DNA of 64,000 bases. Source: Bradyrhizobium sp. Y36 (lineage in GTDB: Bacteria; Pseudomonadota; Alphaproteobacteria; Rhizobiales; Xanthobacteraceae). Under the pieces are notes generated by a model. That model was not told where the DNA came from. It saw nothing but the letters and a program-made list of their open reading frames with translations, and did no database searches. Within the stretch, counting starts at the first letter, position 1, and each line of letters starts with the position of its first letter. Positions 52,701 to 60,862 of this stretch are shown one piece after another. Made by a program: the position numbers and the translations under genes. The stretch covers positions 124,001 through 188,000 of the forward strand of contig NZ_NWTI01000009.1 in assembly GCF_002531575.1 (NCBI RefSeq), written 5' to 3'.

Positions 52701-53357
52701 ATGAACAGGGAAGCCTCGGTTTCAGAGCGGCGTCGACGCGGTCGTCCTCCGAAGGACCAGTCGCAGCCGAATGCGCCGCGCGCGCGCTTGCTGCGCACGG
52801 GCCTGGCGATCCTGACCGAGAAGGGATTCAGCGCCGTCGGCGTCGAGGAGATCCTGGCCGCAGCGGACGTGCCGAAGGGGTCATTCTATCACTACTTCGC
52901 CAGCAAGGAGGCCTTTGGCCTCGAGCTGATCGATACCTATGCCGCCTATTTCGCGCGCAAGCTGGACCGGTGGTTCGACGATGAGACGCGGGCTCCGCTG
53001 GATCGTCTCCGCGATTTCATCGCGGACGCGAGGTCGGGCATGGCACGCCACGGCTATCGACGCGGCTGTCTGGTCGGCAATCTCGGACAGGAGATGGGCG
53101 CGCTGCCGGAGCCGTTCCGGCAGAGCCTCGCCGCCGTTTTCAGCGATTGGGAAGCGCGAACCTCCCGCTGCCTCCGCGCGGCGCAGGCGGCGGGCGACAT
53201 ACCCGGGGGCATCGATTGCGATAGTCTCGCGCATTTCTTCTGGATCGGCTGGGAGGGGGCGGTGCTGCGGGCGAAGCTGGAACGACGCCCCGAGGCGCTC
53301 GACGTCTTCGCGCGAGGCTTCCTCGCGCTGATCCGATTTCCATTGACCAGCCCTTGA
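52701..53357 (+). CDS. TetR-family regulator (AcuR/NemR-like)
   Basis: 218 residues. A basic N-terminal arm SERRRRGRPPKDQ, then the helix-turn-helix GLAILTEKGFSAVGVEEILA and VPKGSFYHYFASKEAFG. The C-terminal domain has RGCLVGNLGQEMGALPEPFR, typical of the AcuR/NemR group that responds to reactive electrophiles such as acrylate. No ribosome site is visible; see the leaderless promoter. It is followed after 13 bp by an AhpD-like gene, its likely target. Confidence 0.9.
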   Translation: MNREASVSERRRRGRPPKDQSQPNAPRARLLRTGLAILTEKGFSAVGVEEILAAADVPKGSFYHYFASKEAFGLELIDTYAAYFARKLDRWFDDETRAPLDRLRDFIADARSGMARHGYRRGCLVGNLGQEMGALPEPFRQSLAAVFSDWEARTSRCLRAAQAAGDIPGGIDCDSLAHFFWIGWEGAVLRAKLERRPEALDVFARGFLALIRFPLTSP

Positions 53358-53370
53358 GGATCTCCAGGCC

Positions 53371-53946
53371 ATGACCCAGACACCTGCCGTCAGCCGCTTT
53401 CTCGTTCCTGAACTCGCCGAGATGCCGGACGACATCCGGGCCCGCATCCTCGCCGTCCAGGAGAAGTCCGGCTTCATTCCGAACGTGTTTCTCGTGCTCG
53501 CGCACCGGCCCGACGAGTTTCGCGCGTTCTTCGCCTACCACGATGCGCTCATGGACAAGCCCGGCAACCTCACCAAGGCCGAGCGGGAAATGATCGTGGT
53601 TGCGACCAGCAACCTCAATCAATGCCAATATTGCGTCATCGCGCATGGCGCCATCCTGCGCATCCGCGCCAAGAATCCGCTGATCGCCGATCAGGTCGCG
53701 GTCAATTATCGCAAGGCCGACATCACCGACCGGCAGAAGGCGATGCTCGACTTTGCCGTGCGGGTCTCGACGGAGGCCTACAAGGTTTCCGAATCCGATT
53801 TCGCCACGCTGAAATCGCACGGCTTCACGGAAGAGGACGTCTGGGACATTGCCGCGATCACGGCCTTCTTCGGTCTCTCCAACCGGCTTGCCAACGTCAC
53901 CAGCATGCGGCCGAATGCGGAATTCTACACCATGGGACGTGGCTGA
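53371..53946 (+). CDS. AhpD/CMD-like peroxidase-related protein
   Basis: 191 residues. AhpD-type thiol motif CQYCVIAHG, with the proton-relay His three residues after the second Cys, inside IVVATSNLNQCQYCVIAHGA. IPNVFLVLAHRPDEFRAFFA and EDVWDIAAITAFFGLSNRLA are hallmarks of the peroxidase-related subgroup (TIGR01926 type). It may reduce hydroperoxides through a disulfide cycle. It probably shares the tetR transcript, which fits a response to electrophile or oxidant stress. Confidence 0.9.
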   Translation: MTQTPAVSRFLVPELAEMPDDIRARILAVQEKSGFIPNVFLVLAHRPDEFRAFFAYHDALMDKPGNLTKAEREMIVVATSNLNQCQYCVIAHGAILRIRAKNPLIADQVAVNYRKADITDRQKAMLDFAVRVSTEAYKVSESDFATLKSHGFTEEDVWDIAAITAFFGLSNRLANVTSMRPNAEFYTMGRG

Positions 53947-53994
53947 CGGATCGCTTCGGCAAGTGCGCTCGTTCGCGCGGAATGGAGAACGGCC

Positions 53995-54243
53995 ATGGAG
54001 ATCTCATCTCGGCAGCTGGCCTGCGGGACCGACGCGCAGAAGATGCGCGCGGCCGATCTCGTCCTCGGAGGCGACAAGCCGGCGATCTGCATCACCGAGC
54101 CTGACGCCGGCAACGATGCCAGCGGCATGACGACCCGGGCCGACAAGCGCGGGAACCGCTCCGTGGAAGCTGCCGCAGACGCGGGACGGCTACGTCTCGT
54201 CAAAGGTCGTCACGAAAAAGGACCAGGACGGCGGGACGCGTGA
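53995..54243 (+). pseudogene. Decayed acyl-CoA dehydrogenase fragment
   Basis: The first 50 codons read like the middle of an acyl-CoA dehydrogenase: ACGTDAQKMRAADLVLGGDK, then ICITEPDAGNDASGMTTRAD, matching the GTExQK and TEPxAGSD FAD/substrate motifs. There is no N-terminal domain, and after KRGN the frame turns into unrelated basic sequence. The +1 frame then reads YVSSKVVTKKDQ, suggesting a frameshift. It is a remnant between the AhpD-like and CoA-transferase genes. A tiny functional protein is unlikely. Confidence 0.6.
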
Positions 54244-54279
54244 CGCGTCCGGATTGGGAAGCGAGGGAGAGGTGGAGAG

Positions 54280-55086
54280 ATGACAGACTTCGTAACGCCG
54301 CGAGAGATGGCGGAGATGATCCCCTCGGGCTGCAAGCTCGGTTTGGCGCCGGACGATTATGCCGCGGCCCCGGGATTGGTCCGGATGCTGATCGATCGCG
54401 GCATTCGCGATCTTCACGTGGTCTGCGCGCCGATCGGCGGCATGCAGGTCGATATGCTCATCGGCGCCGGCGCCGTGGCGACGCTGGAGACCAGCGCGGT
54501 CAGCCTCGGTGAAGCCGGCGGCGCGCCCTGTTTCAGCCGGGCGGTCCGAGACGGATCCATTCGCCTGCGCGACGCGACCTGTCCCGCGGTGTTTGCGGGC
54601 CTGACGGCGGCGGAGAAGGGCGTTCCGTTCATGCCGATCCGCGGCATCATCGGCAGCGACGTCCTCAGGAAGCGGGACGACTGGAAGGTGACGTCGAACC
54701 CGTTCGATGACGCTGAGAAGATCGTCGTGGTCTCGGCGATCCGGCCTGACATCGCCTTGTTTCATGCACCCGAAGCGGACCGGTTCGGCAACGTCCGGCT
54801 CGGCCGCCGGCGCGAAACCATGCTGCTGGCCCACGCGTCCAAGAAGGCTTTCGTGACCGTCGAGCGCATCTCCGAGACGTCGCTGCTCGAGGACGAGAAG
54901 ATGGCCGCCGGGGTGCTGCCCGCGATCTATGTGGGTGCGGTGGCTCAGCTCGAGAAGGGCGGTTGGCCCACGGGGCTCTACGCCGAGTATCCCAGAGACG
55001 GGCAGGAGGTCGAAAAATACGCGCGCGCGGCGCGCTCGCCGGAAGGCTTCCAGGCCTACATCCGGGATTCCGGGAGCGCGGCATGA
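54280..55086 (+). CDS. CoA-transferase family I, alpha subunit (glutaconate / IpdA type)
   Basis: 268 residues from ATG 54280 (GGAGAG upstream). Family I alpha fold: MAEMIPSGCKLGLAPDD, LHVVCAPIGGMQVDMLIGAG, MPIRGIIGSDVLRKRDDW and ALFHAPEADRFGNVRLG. It pairs with the beta subunit encoded immediately downstream. Relatives include glutaconate CoA-transferase and the IpdAB hydrolase of steroid-ring degradation. Which reaction applies is not visible. The stop overlaps the beta start (ATGA). Confidence 0.9.
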   Translation: MTDFVTPREMAEMIPSGCKLGLAPDDYAAAPGLVRMLIDRGIRDLHVVCAPIGGMQVDMLIGAGAVATLETSAVSLGEAGGAPCFSRAVRDGSIRLRDATCPAVFAGLTAAEKGVPFMPIRGIIGSDVLRKRDDWKVTSNPFDDAEKIVVVSAIRPDIALFHAPEADRFGNVRLGRRRETMLLAHASKKAFVTVERISETSLLEDEKMAAGVLPAIYVGAVAQLEKGGWPTGLYAEYPRDGQEVEKYARAARSPEGFQAYIRDSGSAA

Positions 55087-55829
55087 GCGAGGCGTGCACC
55101 AGCCGCGAGCTGATGATCTACACGATTTCGCGGTTGCTCAAGGGCGTGCGGCATGTTGCGGTCGGCCAGTCGTCGCCGATGCCGGCTGCTGGCGCGATGT
55201 TGTTGCGTGCGCTCAACGAGCGTGACGGACTGGAGCGCGTGCAGGTCTCGATCCTCGGCTCGGTCAAGCACAATTCCTTCACCGGCGGTGCCGAGGAGTT
55301 GTTCGATTGCGCCGCGCAGGGGCGCCTCGATGCCTTCTTCCTCGGCGGCGGCCAGATCGACGGGCAGGGTAATGTCAATCTCGTCGGCACCGGCGACTAT
55401 CCGAACAATCAGGTCCGATGGCCCGGCTCGTTCGGCTCCGCCTATCTGTACTTCCTCGTTCCCAGGGTTATCCTGTTCCGCGAGGAGCACAGCCTGCGAT
55501 CCCTGGTGGAACACGTGGACTTCGTGTCTGCGCCAGGCGTCAGCGACGAGACGGTCTATCGGCGCGGCGGTCCGCATGCCCTCCTGACCAATGCGGCGTT
55601 GTTCTCGTTCGAGAAAGAGGCGGGACGCTTCCGCCTGGAGAGCACGCATCCCGGATATGATTGGCGCGACATTCGCGGCACCACCGGCTTCGCATATGAC
55701 AACGAGCAATGCGAGATCACGACCCCGTCCCCGGACGAGGCGACCTTGGCCCTGATGCGGAGCCGAATTCGCGAGGAGCTGCGCGAATGCTATCCCCAGT
55801 TCGCGGGCAATATGCCGGGACCGGGTTGA
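55083..55829 (+). CDS. CoA-transferase family I, beta subunit (glutaconate / IpdB type)
   Basis: 248 residues from ATG 55083. HVAVGQSSPMPAAGAMLLR, SILGSVKHNSFTGGAEELFD and LDAFFLGGGQIDGQGNVNLV fit the beta subunit. The usual catalytic-Glu loop is hard to place, so transferase and hydrolase roles (as in IpdAB) both remain open. The 4-bp overlap with the alpha gene supports a heteromer. The acyl-CoA dehydrogenase remnant upstream hints that the pathway was once larger. Confidence 0.9.
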   Translation: MSEACTSRELMIYTISRLLKGVRHVAVGQSSPMPAAGAMLLRALNERDGLERVQVSILGSVKHNSFTGGAEELFDCAAQGRLDAFFLGGGQIDGQGNVNLVGTGDYPNNQVRWPGSFGSAYLYFLVPRVILFREEHSLRSLVEHVDFVSAPGVSDETVYRRGGPHALLTNAALFSFEKEAGRFRLESTHPGYDWRDIRGTTGFAYDNEQCEITTPSPDEATLALMRSRIREELRECYPQFAGNMPGPG

Positions 55830-56107
55830 GGTAAGGGTAGCCGCTCCGGTCGCTCCCGGCGCCTTGGCTCGCCCTGGCTCGGGGGGGCCATGGCCCGCAA
55901 GCCAAGCTGATCGGGGCGACATCAATCGCGTTGCGGCCAAACGGGAACGGCGGGAGCTCGCTGCGGCGATATCGGTCCATCATCGATTGATGGCCGATGC
56001 CGGCAACGTTCAGGCAATCTCTGCAACATTTCTAAACATCTTCGTCATCATCCCGCGGCCATCGGGGCATAGGACGCGCTCAGACTTTACGGATCAGGAT
56101 TGACAGG

Positions 56108-56614
56108 ATGCCATTGAAATTCTCGGCGGCGCGCATGGGCATGGGCATGGGCATGGGCGCGGCCTGCCTCGTGCTCGTCGGCACCGGCGCGGTGCGCGCA
56201 GAGCCCGTGTTCGACGGTCTGGCCGGCGCGTGGTCGGGTATCGGCACGATGAAGCCGTCCGACGGTCCGCGCGAGAAGGTCCGCTGCAAGGTGGCGTACA
56301 ACGTCACCAAGCCAGGACGGTCGCTGACGCTTGATCTGCGTTGCGCAAGCGACGCGTACAAGATGGTCCTGTCCGCCAACATCGAGCAGAGCGGGACGGA
56401 GCTTTCCGGCAACTGGTTCGAGAGCGAATACCGGCAGGGCGGCAAGGTCTACGGCACCAACAAGGACGGCCTGATCGAGGCGCGAATTGAGGGAAACACG
56501 GTGGCTGCGCTGGTGACGATCCAGACCAGGAGCAATCGTCAGTCCTTCCTGATGGAGGCGCCGGGCTCCTGGATGTCGGAAGTCGCGATCGAATTGAACA
56601 AGGACGCGAAGTGA
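56108..56614 (+). CDS. Secreted hypothetical protein with a GMGMGMG leader
   Basis: 168 residues from ATG 56108. The signal peptide contains ARMGMGMGMGAACLVLVGTG and cleaves near VRAE. The mature domain (FDGLAGAWSGIGTMKPSDGP, CKVAYNVTKPGRSLTLDLRC) has a lipocalin-like beta-strand pattern with one Cys pair. No named family is claimed. The leader is encoded by a tandem hexamer, giving four extra in-frame ATG codons. Monocistronic. Confidence 0.72.
   Translation: MPLKFSAARMGMGMGMGAACLVLVGTGAVRAEPVFDGLAGAWSGIGTMKPSDGPREKVRCKVAYNVTKPGRSLTLDLRCASDAYKMVLSANIEQSGTELSGNWFESEYRQGGKVYGTNKDGLIEARIEGNTVAALVTIQTRSNRQSFLMEAPGSWMSEVAIELNKDAK
56135..56158 (+). repeat. (ATGGGC)4 tandem hexamer in a signal peptide
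   Basis: Four perfect copies of ATGGGC. Because the unit is two codons, copy-number change keeps the frame and only lengthens or shortens the hydrophobic leader by Met-Gly pairs. Each copy also offers a start codon. Confidence 0.9.
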
Positions 56615-56725
56615 CTTCGATCGCTTGAGCTCGATCCCTGCTCACGCGCAACAATTCTCCATACGCAGCAATCCTTCTCCGCTTGGCGGAGCAGCACCAC
56701 AACCCGCTATCGTTCCCATGAGACG

Positions 56726-57420
56726 CTAGAATTCCTCAAATTCTCGCGCCAGAGGACGGCCGCCTCGCACCCGGACGTTGACACTCCCCGAGCAGCCGGC
56801 GGCGGTCCTCTCTCCCGTCTCAGCGTCCTCCCCATTTGTAACAGTCGATTGCCGGAACAGAGGAGTGGCGCGGACCAAGAAGACGAGAATTCGCTTTACA
56901 AGAATTCGGAAATAGCGCATATTCCGTCCATCCCGCCCGCCGCAAGGGGCGTTTCGCGATCGTCACGAGACGCGGGCCGGGAGGCGGTGGCCGCGACGGC
57001 GTCGGCGCGCCGGGCAGACTGCAGGGCGGGAATCCCCCGTGAGCAGCTGCCCGCGCGATACGACACGGCGCTGACAGCGTCCTCGTTCGGCCGCGATGGC
57101 GAGCGCACGCCAGCCGTCGTGGACAGGGGCTGAGGATGTGCGCGGACGGCAAAATCGTGTGGTCCTGACGCCCGGGGTCTGTGCGTCAAGTGTTGCGGTG
57201 ATGTCGCGGCCCAACCGGGTCCGCGCATCAGTCATCCGCAAGGCGACGGGGGCAATAGTGCATCGCTCCCCGGGGAGAGCACGCAATAAGCCGTAGAGCC
57301 ACTGCGCAGGGAAGGCCGGGCGTTCCGGCGTCACCTGTGGTCCGCCCCGTGCGCGTCTTTGTTCGCACACGGGACTGCGGGTGCCTGCCGGCGCCCGGCC
57401 TTCCCTGCGCCCTTTCTGAA
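56726..57420. repeat. Large dispersed repeat / relic element, no real gene
   Basis: Part of the 950-bp gap between 56615 and 57566. On the minus strand the phrases ASGPHDFAVR, RGIPALQSARRADAVAATAS and DDRETPLAAGG appear. I recognise such phrases from many spurious hypothetical proteins in Bradyrhizobium-type genomes, where this element is repeated. The frames overlap each other and end arbitrarily, so none is annotated as a gene. The right end is a large inverted repeat. Recognition is from memory and needs a search. Confidence 0.6.
57304..57410. repeat. 19-bp perfect inverted repeat bounding the dispersed element
   Basis: GCGCAGGGAAGGCCGGGCG (57304-57322) and CGCCCGGCCTTCCCTGCGC (57392-57410) are exact reverse complements around a 69-bp loop. 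It ends 157 bp beyond the patatin stop on the convergent side. It could terminate transcription from both sides or be the fold of a mobile palindromic unit. Confidence 0.85.
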
Positions 57421-57566
57421 CGAGAGGGCGCAACGAAGAGAGCAAAGCTCGGGCGAAATCAGCCGCGAGAATGCGAAAGTATGTCTGCAAAGCCAAAATG
57501 AGAATTGACGATCGAGGTCATGCGCCTTGCTCCGTCATCGCGCCCGCAACGAGAGCGAGAGCCGGC

Positions 57567-58742
57567 TCACGCGCTCTCCGTCTCCCGATGCACGTCGTGC
57601 ACCACGAGGCCCATGCCTTCGTCCGGCATCTTGATCCAGTCGCGGCGCTTCAGCGTGCGCTTGGTGTCCTCATAGCCAGAGGTCCAGTGCTCGCGCATCG
57701 AGGTGCCCGAGAACTCGTGGTCCTTGGCGTCGCCCTCATAGGCCTTCTGCTGGTAGATCAGATGCAGAATTGCGATCTCCGGCATGTGGCACAGGCTCGC
57801 CTTCAGCTTGCGCTCCTCGTCGGACAACTGCTCGTCCGGCAGCTTGGCGAGGGCCTTGTAGAGCAGGACCTTGAGATTGTGGGTGCGGCGGTAGACGTCG
57901 GTGTTGTGGCGCGTGCGCGAGGAATACATGATGTCCTTGTGGCGGGCCATCACGTCCTGGATCGAGCGCGGCAGGACGCCGCGTGCGCTGAACAGGTCGA
58001 CCTGGAACACCAGCGAATTGAGCGCGTCCTCCTGGTCGAGCAGGTGTTGCAGCGGCGTGTTGGAAACGATGCCGCCGTCCCAGAAATGGTCGGTGCCGAT
58101 CCGCACCATCGGCAGCGCCGGGGGCAGGGCGCCGGAGGCCATGATGTGCTCCGGCTCGATCTCGTCATGGGAATTGTCGAAATAGATGAAATTGCCCGAG
58201 AGCACGTTGACCGCGCCGACGGCGAAACGGACCTTCTTCTCGTTGATGAGATCGAAGTCGACGAGCTCCAGCAGGCTCTCCTTCAGCGGCATCGTGTCGT
58301 AATAGCTGGTCGCGGTGCGAGCGCCGACGGGACTGAGCCAGGGATTGACCTGATGCGGGGTGAAGAAGCCGGGTTGGCCCATCGCCGAGGTCATCCACGC
58401 GCTGGTGAGATTGCGCCACTGGCGGAAGATGTCTCCGTCTGGCGTGTAGTGCCAGATCTTGCGGTTGGTGATGCGTTCCCAGAAGATGCGCAGCGCCTCG
58501 AGCCGCTTCTCCGGCTTGTTGCCGGCGATGATGGCGGAGTTGATCGCGCCGATGGAGACGCCGCAGACCCAGTCGGGCTCAATGCCGGCCTCGTGCAGCG
58601 CCTGGTAGACACCTGCCTGGTAGGCGCCGAGCGCGCCGCCGCCTTGCAGGACCAGCGCGACGCGATCGCAGCGCTCGGGCCGCCAGCCCCGTGAGGGTGC
58701 CGGATGTGTCTGATAGGTTGGTTGCGACGTCCGGGCGTCCAT
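57567..58742 (-). CDS. Patatin-like phospholipase
   Basis: 391 residues from ATG 58742; ATG 58751 is an alternative but lies too close to GGAG. Oxyanion motif QGGGALGAYQAG, nucleophile Ser63 in GVSIGAIN, and the catalytic Asp in FWDGGIVSNTP. The C-terminus from RDWIKMPDEGMGLVVHDVH is longer than the minimal fold. It hydrolyses acyl esters. In rhizobia related genes lie near 3-hydroxybutyrate and acetoacetate genes, and an acetoacetate decarboxylase gene is divergent here; a role in polyhydroxybutyrate or lipid turnover is an inference. Confidence 0.92.
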   Translation of the reverse strand: MDARTSQPTYQTHPAPSRGWRPERCDRVALVLQGGGALGAYQAGVYQALHEAGIEPDWVCGVSIGAINSAIIAGNKPEKRLEALRIFWERITNRKIWHYTPDGDIFRQWRNLTSAWMTSAMGQPGFFTPHQVNPWLSPVGARTATSYYDTMPLKESLLELVDFDLINEKKVRFAVGAVNVLSGNFIYFDNSHDEIEPEHIMASGALPPALPMVRIGTDHFWDGGIVSNTPLQHLLDQEDALNSLVFQVDLFSARGVLPRSIQDVMARHKDIMYSSRTRHNTDVYRRTHNLKVLLYKALAKLPDEQLSDEERKLKASLCHMPEIAILHLIYQQKAYEGDAKDHEFSGTSMREHWTSGYEDTKRTLKRRDWIKMPDEGMGLVVHDVHRETESA

Positions 58743-58944
58743 GGCGGTCATGCTCCAATGACAACCCGAACGATTGCGGCGTGTGGTGACGGCGTGATGA
58801 CAAATGCGTCGCCAACGGATCGCGGGCAATGCAGGCCGACCACGCCGCAATGGCAGGGGTCGTGGGCCTGACGGAAATCCTTCACATCGCAGTCAATCAG
58901 GATCGCTAGCAATTCCAGCCGAACAGGATCACAGGAGACCTGCG

Positions 58945-59724
58945 ATGCGCAGCGAAGACGTGCTGAGACTTCCGTCCATGCCGGCGGCGGGACCGAGCTA
59001 TCCGGCCGGGCCCTACCGCTTCGTCAACCGTGAATTCCTCGTCATCACCTACGAGACCGACCCGGAACTGATCCGTGCCGGCCTGCCTGAGCCGCTGGAG
59101 CCGGTCGAACGGCCGATCGTGCACTACGAATGGATCAGGATGCCGGACTCCTCCGGCTTCGGCAGCTACACCGAATCCGGCCTGGTCATCCCCGCGCGGC
59201 TCAACGGCGAGGAGGTCAACTTCGTCTCGCAGATGTATCTCGACGACGATCCGCCGATCGCCGCCGGCCGCGAGATCTGGGGCTTTCCCAAGAAATACGC
59301 CCATCCAAAGCTCGAGATCGTCAAGGACACGCTGACCGGCACGCTGGAATATGCCGGCCAGCTCGTGGCCATGGGCACGATGGGCTACAAGCACGAGAGC
59401 ATGGCCGGCAACGGCGATCTCACCCGCGCCACGCTGTCGAAGACGCAAGTGAATCTGAAGATGATTCCGGGCGTGGACGGTCGTCTCGAAGTCTGCCAGC
59501 TGGTCGCGATCAACCTCGTCGACATCGTGCCGAAGGGATCCTGGATGGGACCAGGCCGTTTGCATCTGGTGCCACATGTCAACGCGCCGGTCGCGGATTT
59601 CCCGGTGCGCCGTTGCCTCGGGGCGCACCACTATATCGCCGACCTGACGCTGCCGTTCGGCCGCGTCGTGCACGACTACATCAGGGAAGCCGAGGCGGTC
59701 GCGACCGGGCTGGCGGCGGAATAG
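58945..59724 (+). CDS. adc: Acetoacetate decarboxylase
   Basis: 259 residues from ATG 58945 (AGGAGA 8 bases upstream). The active-site segment is GREIWGFPKKYAHPK. Lys116 is the Schiff-base residue and Lys117 its pKa-lowering neighbour, matching Lys115/Lys116 of the Clostridium enzyme. It converts acetoacetate to acetone and CO2. The divergent patatin gene supports a link to ketone-body or polyhydroxybutyrate turnover. About 110 bp separate it from the transporter gene downstream. Confidence 0.93.
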   Translation: MRSEDVLRLPSMPAAGPSYPAGPYRFVNREFLVITYETDPELIRAGLPEPLEPVERPIVHYEWIRMPDSSGFGSYTESGLVIPARLNGEEVNFVSQMYLDDDPPIAAGREIWGFPKKYAHPKLEIVKDTLTGTLEYAGQLVAMGTMGYKHESMAGNGDLTRATLSKTQVNLKMIPGVDGRLEVCQLVAINLVDIVPKGSWMGPGRLHLVPHVNAPVADFPVRRCLGAHHYIADLTLPFGRVVHDYIREAEAVATGLAAE

Positions 59725-59833
59725 GGTGCCATCATCAAACTGTAACACTGGCGTAATTGAGTACCCGCGTGGTCCGGAAGATGCCGTCAGCCATCTCTCG
59801 GAATGAGGCAGTCGTTGACGGTTGGGGCTATCC

Positions 59834-60850
59834 ATGGCTGAGCCGGCAAAGCTTGTCAGCGCGATAGAGGACGCCGACCCGGCCATTCCCGGCCTGGTCT
59901 GGGCCTTCCGTCTGCACGGCGACGGCAGCGCCGAGGCGCTGCCGACCGACCGGCCGATCGAGTTCAGCCATGACGGCCGGCTCTGGCTGCATTTCAACTT
60001 GACCGACGGTCGGGTGCGTCCGTGGATCGCGTCATCGACGCTGCCGCCGCTTGCGCGCGAGCTGCTGCTGTCGAGCGACACGTTCCAGCAGCTTCACGTC
60101 ATCGATCACTGCGTCTACGGCGTGTTCTCCGATCTCATCCGCGACATCGACAGCGCGACGGAAGAGACCGCGTTCCTGCGCTTTGCCATGACCGAGCGTC
60201 TTCTGATCAGCGGCCGCCATCAGGCGCTGTGCTCGGCGGACGCGACGCGGCGCGTGCTCGAAGGCGGCTACCGCGTCGACAATGTCGCCCATCTCCTGGA
60301 GAAGATCGTCGACGAGGTCGCCGACACGCTGGATCGGATGGCCGACAAGCTCGGCCAGGAGATCGACGGCATCGAGGAACGGATTCTCGCCGACGACGCC
60401 AGGCCGGAGATGCGCCGCAACCTCGGCCGTCTGCGCCGGACCTGCGTCAGGCTGCATCGCCAGCTCACCGGCTTGCGCGTGCTGTTTCATCGCCTCGACC
60501 AGAAGAACACGGACCGTCTCTCACCCGCGTTGCGGATCCGGGCCGGGAAGCTGGCGCAGCGGCTCGACGGGCTCGACCACGACATCGTCGAGCTCCGCGA
60601 ACGCAGCCGGCTGCTCGAGGAGGAGCTGCGCTTCAAGAACGAGGAGGAGAGCAATCGTCATCTGCACACGCTCTCCATCGTGACCTCGCTGCTGCTGCCG
60701 CCGACGCTGATCACCGGCATTTTCGGCATGAACACAAAAGGACTGCCGCTGACCGACGTCGAGAGCGGATTTCTCTGGGCCGCGATGCTGATGGCGTCAT
60801 CCGTCTGCGCGGCCTATCTGTTCATGCGGCGCACAGGCATTTTCAGATAG
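59834..60850 (+). CDS. CorA/ZntB-type metal ion transporter
   Basis: 338 residues from ATG 59834. Cytoplasmic N-terminal domain (about 1-275) with LWLHFNLTDGRVRPWI, and a long helix RLDGLDHDIVELRERSRLLE. The signature GMN at 298-300 (GIFGMNTKGLP) lies between two C-terminal membrane helices, LSIVTSLLLPPTLITGIF and FLWAAMLMASSVCAAYLFM. The ZntB branch has this N-terminal pattern. It moves a divalent cation, Zn or Mg, across the inner membrane. Confidence 0.92.
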   Translation: MAEPAKLVSAIEDADPAIPGLVWAFRLHGDGSAEALPTDRPIEFSHDGRLWLHFNLTDGRVRPWIASSTLPPLARELLLSSDTFQQLHVIDHCVYGVFSDLIRDIDSATEETAFLRFAMTERLLISGRHQALCSADATRRVLEGGYRVDNVAHLLEKIVDEVADTLDRMADKLGQEIDGIEERILADDARPEMRRNLGRLRRTCVRLHRQLTGLRVLFHRLDQKNTDRLSPALRIRAGKLAQRLDGLDHDIVELRERSRLLEEELRFKNEEESNRHLHTLSIVTSLLLPPTLITGIFGMNTKGLPLTDVESGFLWAAMLMASSVCAAYLFMRRTGIFR

Positions 60851-60862
60851 CGCGCGCCGGTC

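Noticed and set aside
56726..57496. Several overlapping open frames of 64-177 codons
   Set aside because: They lie in the dispersed repeat, overlap each other on both strands and have no start signals or coherent composition.
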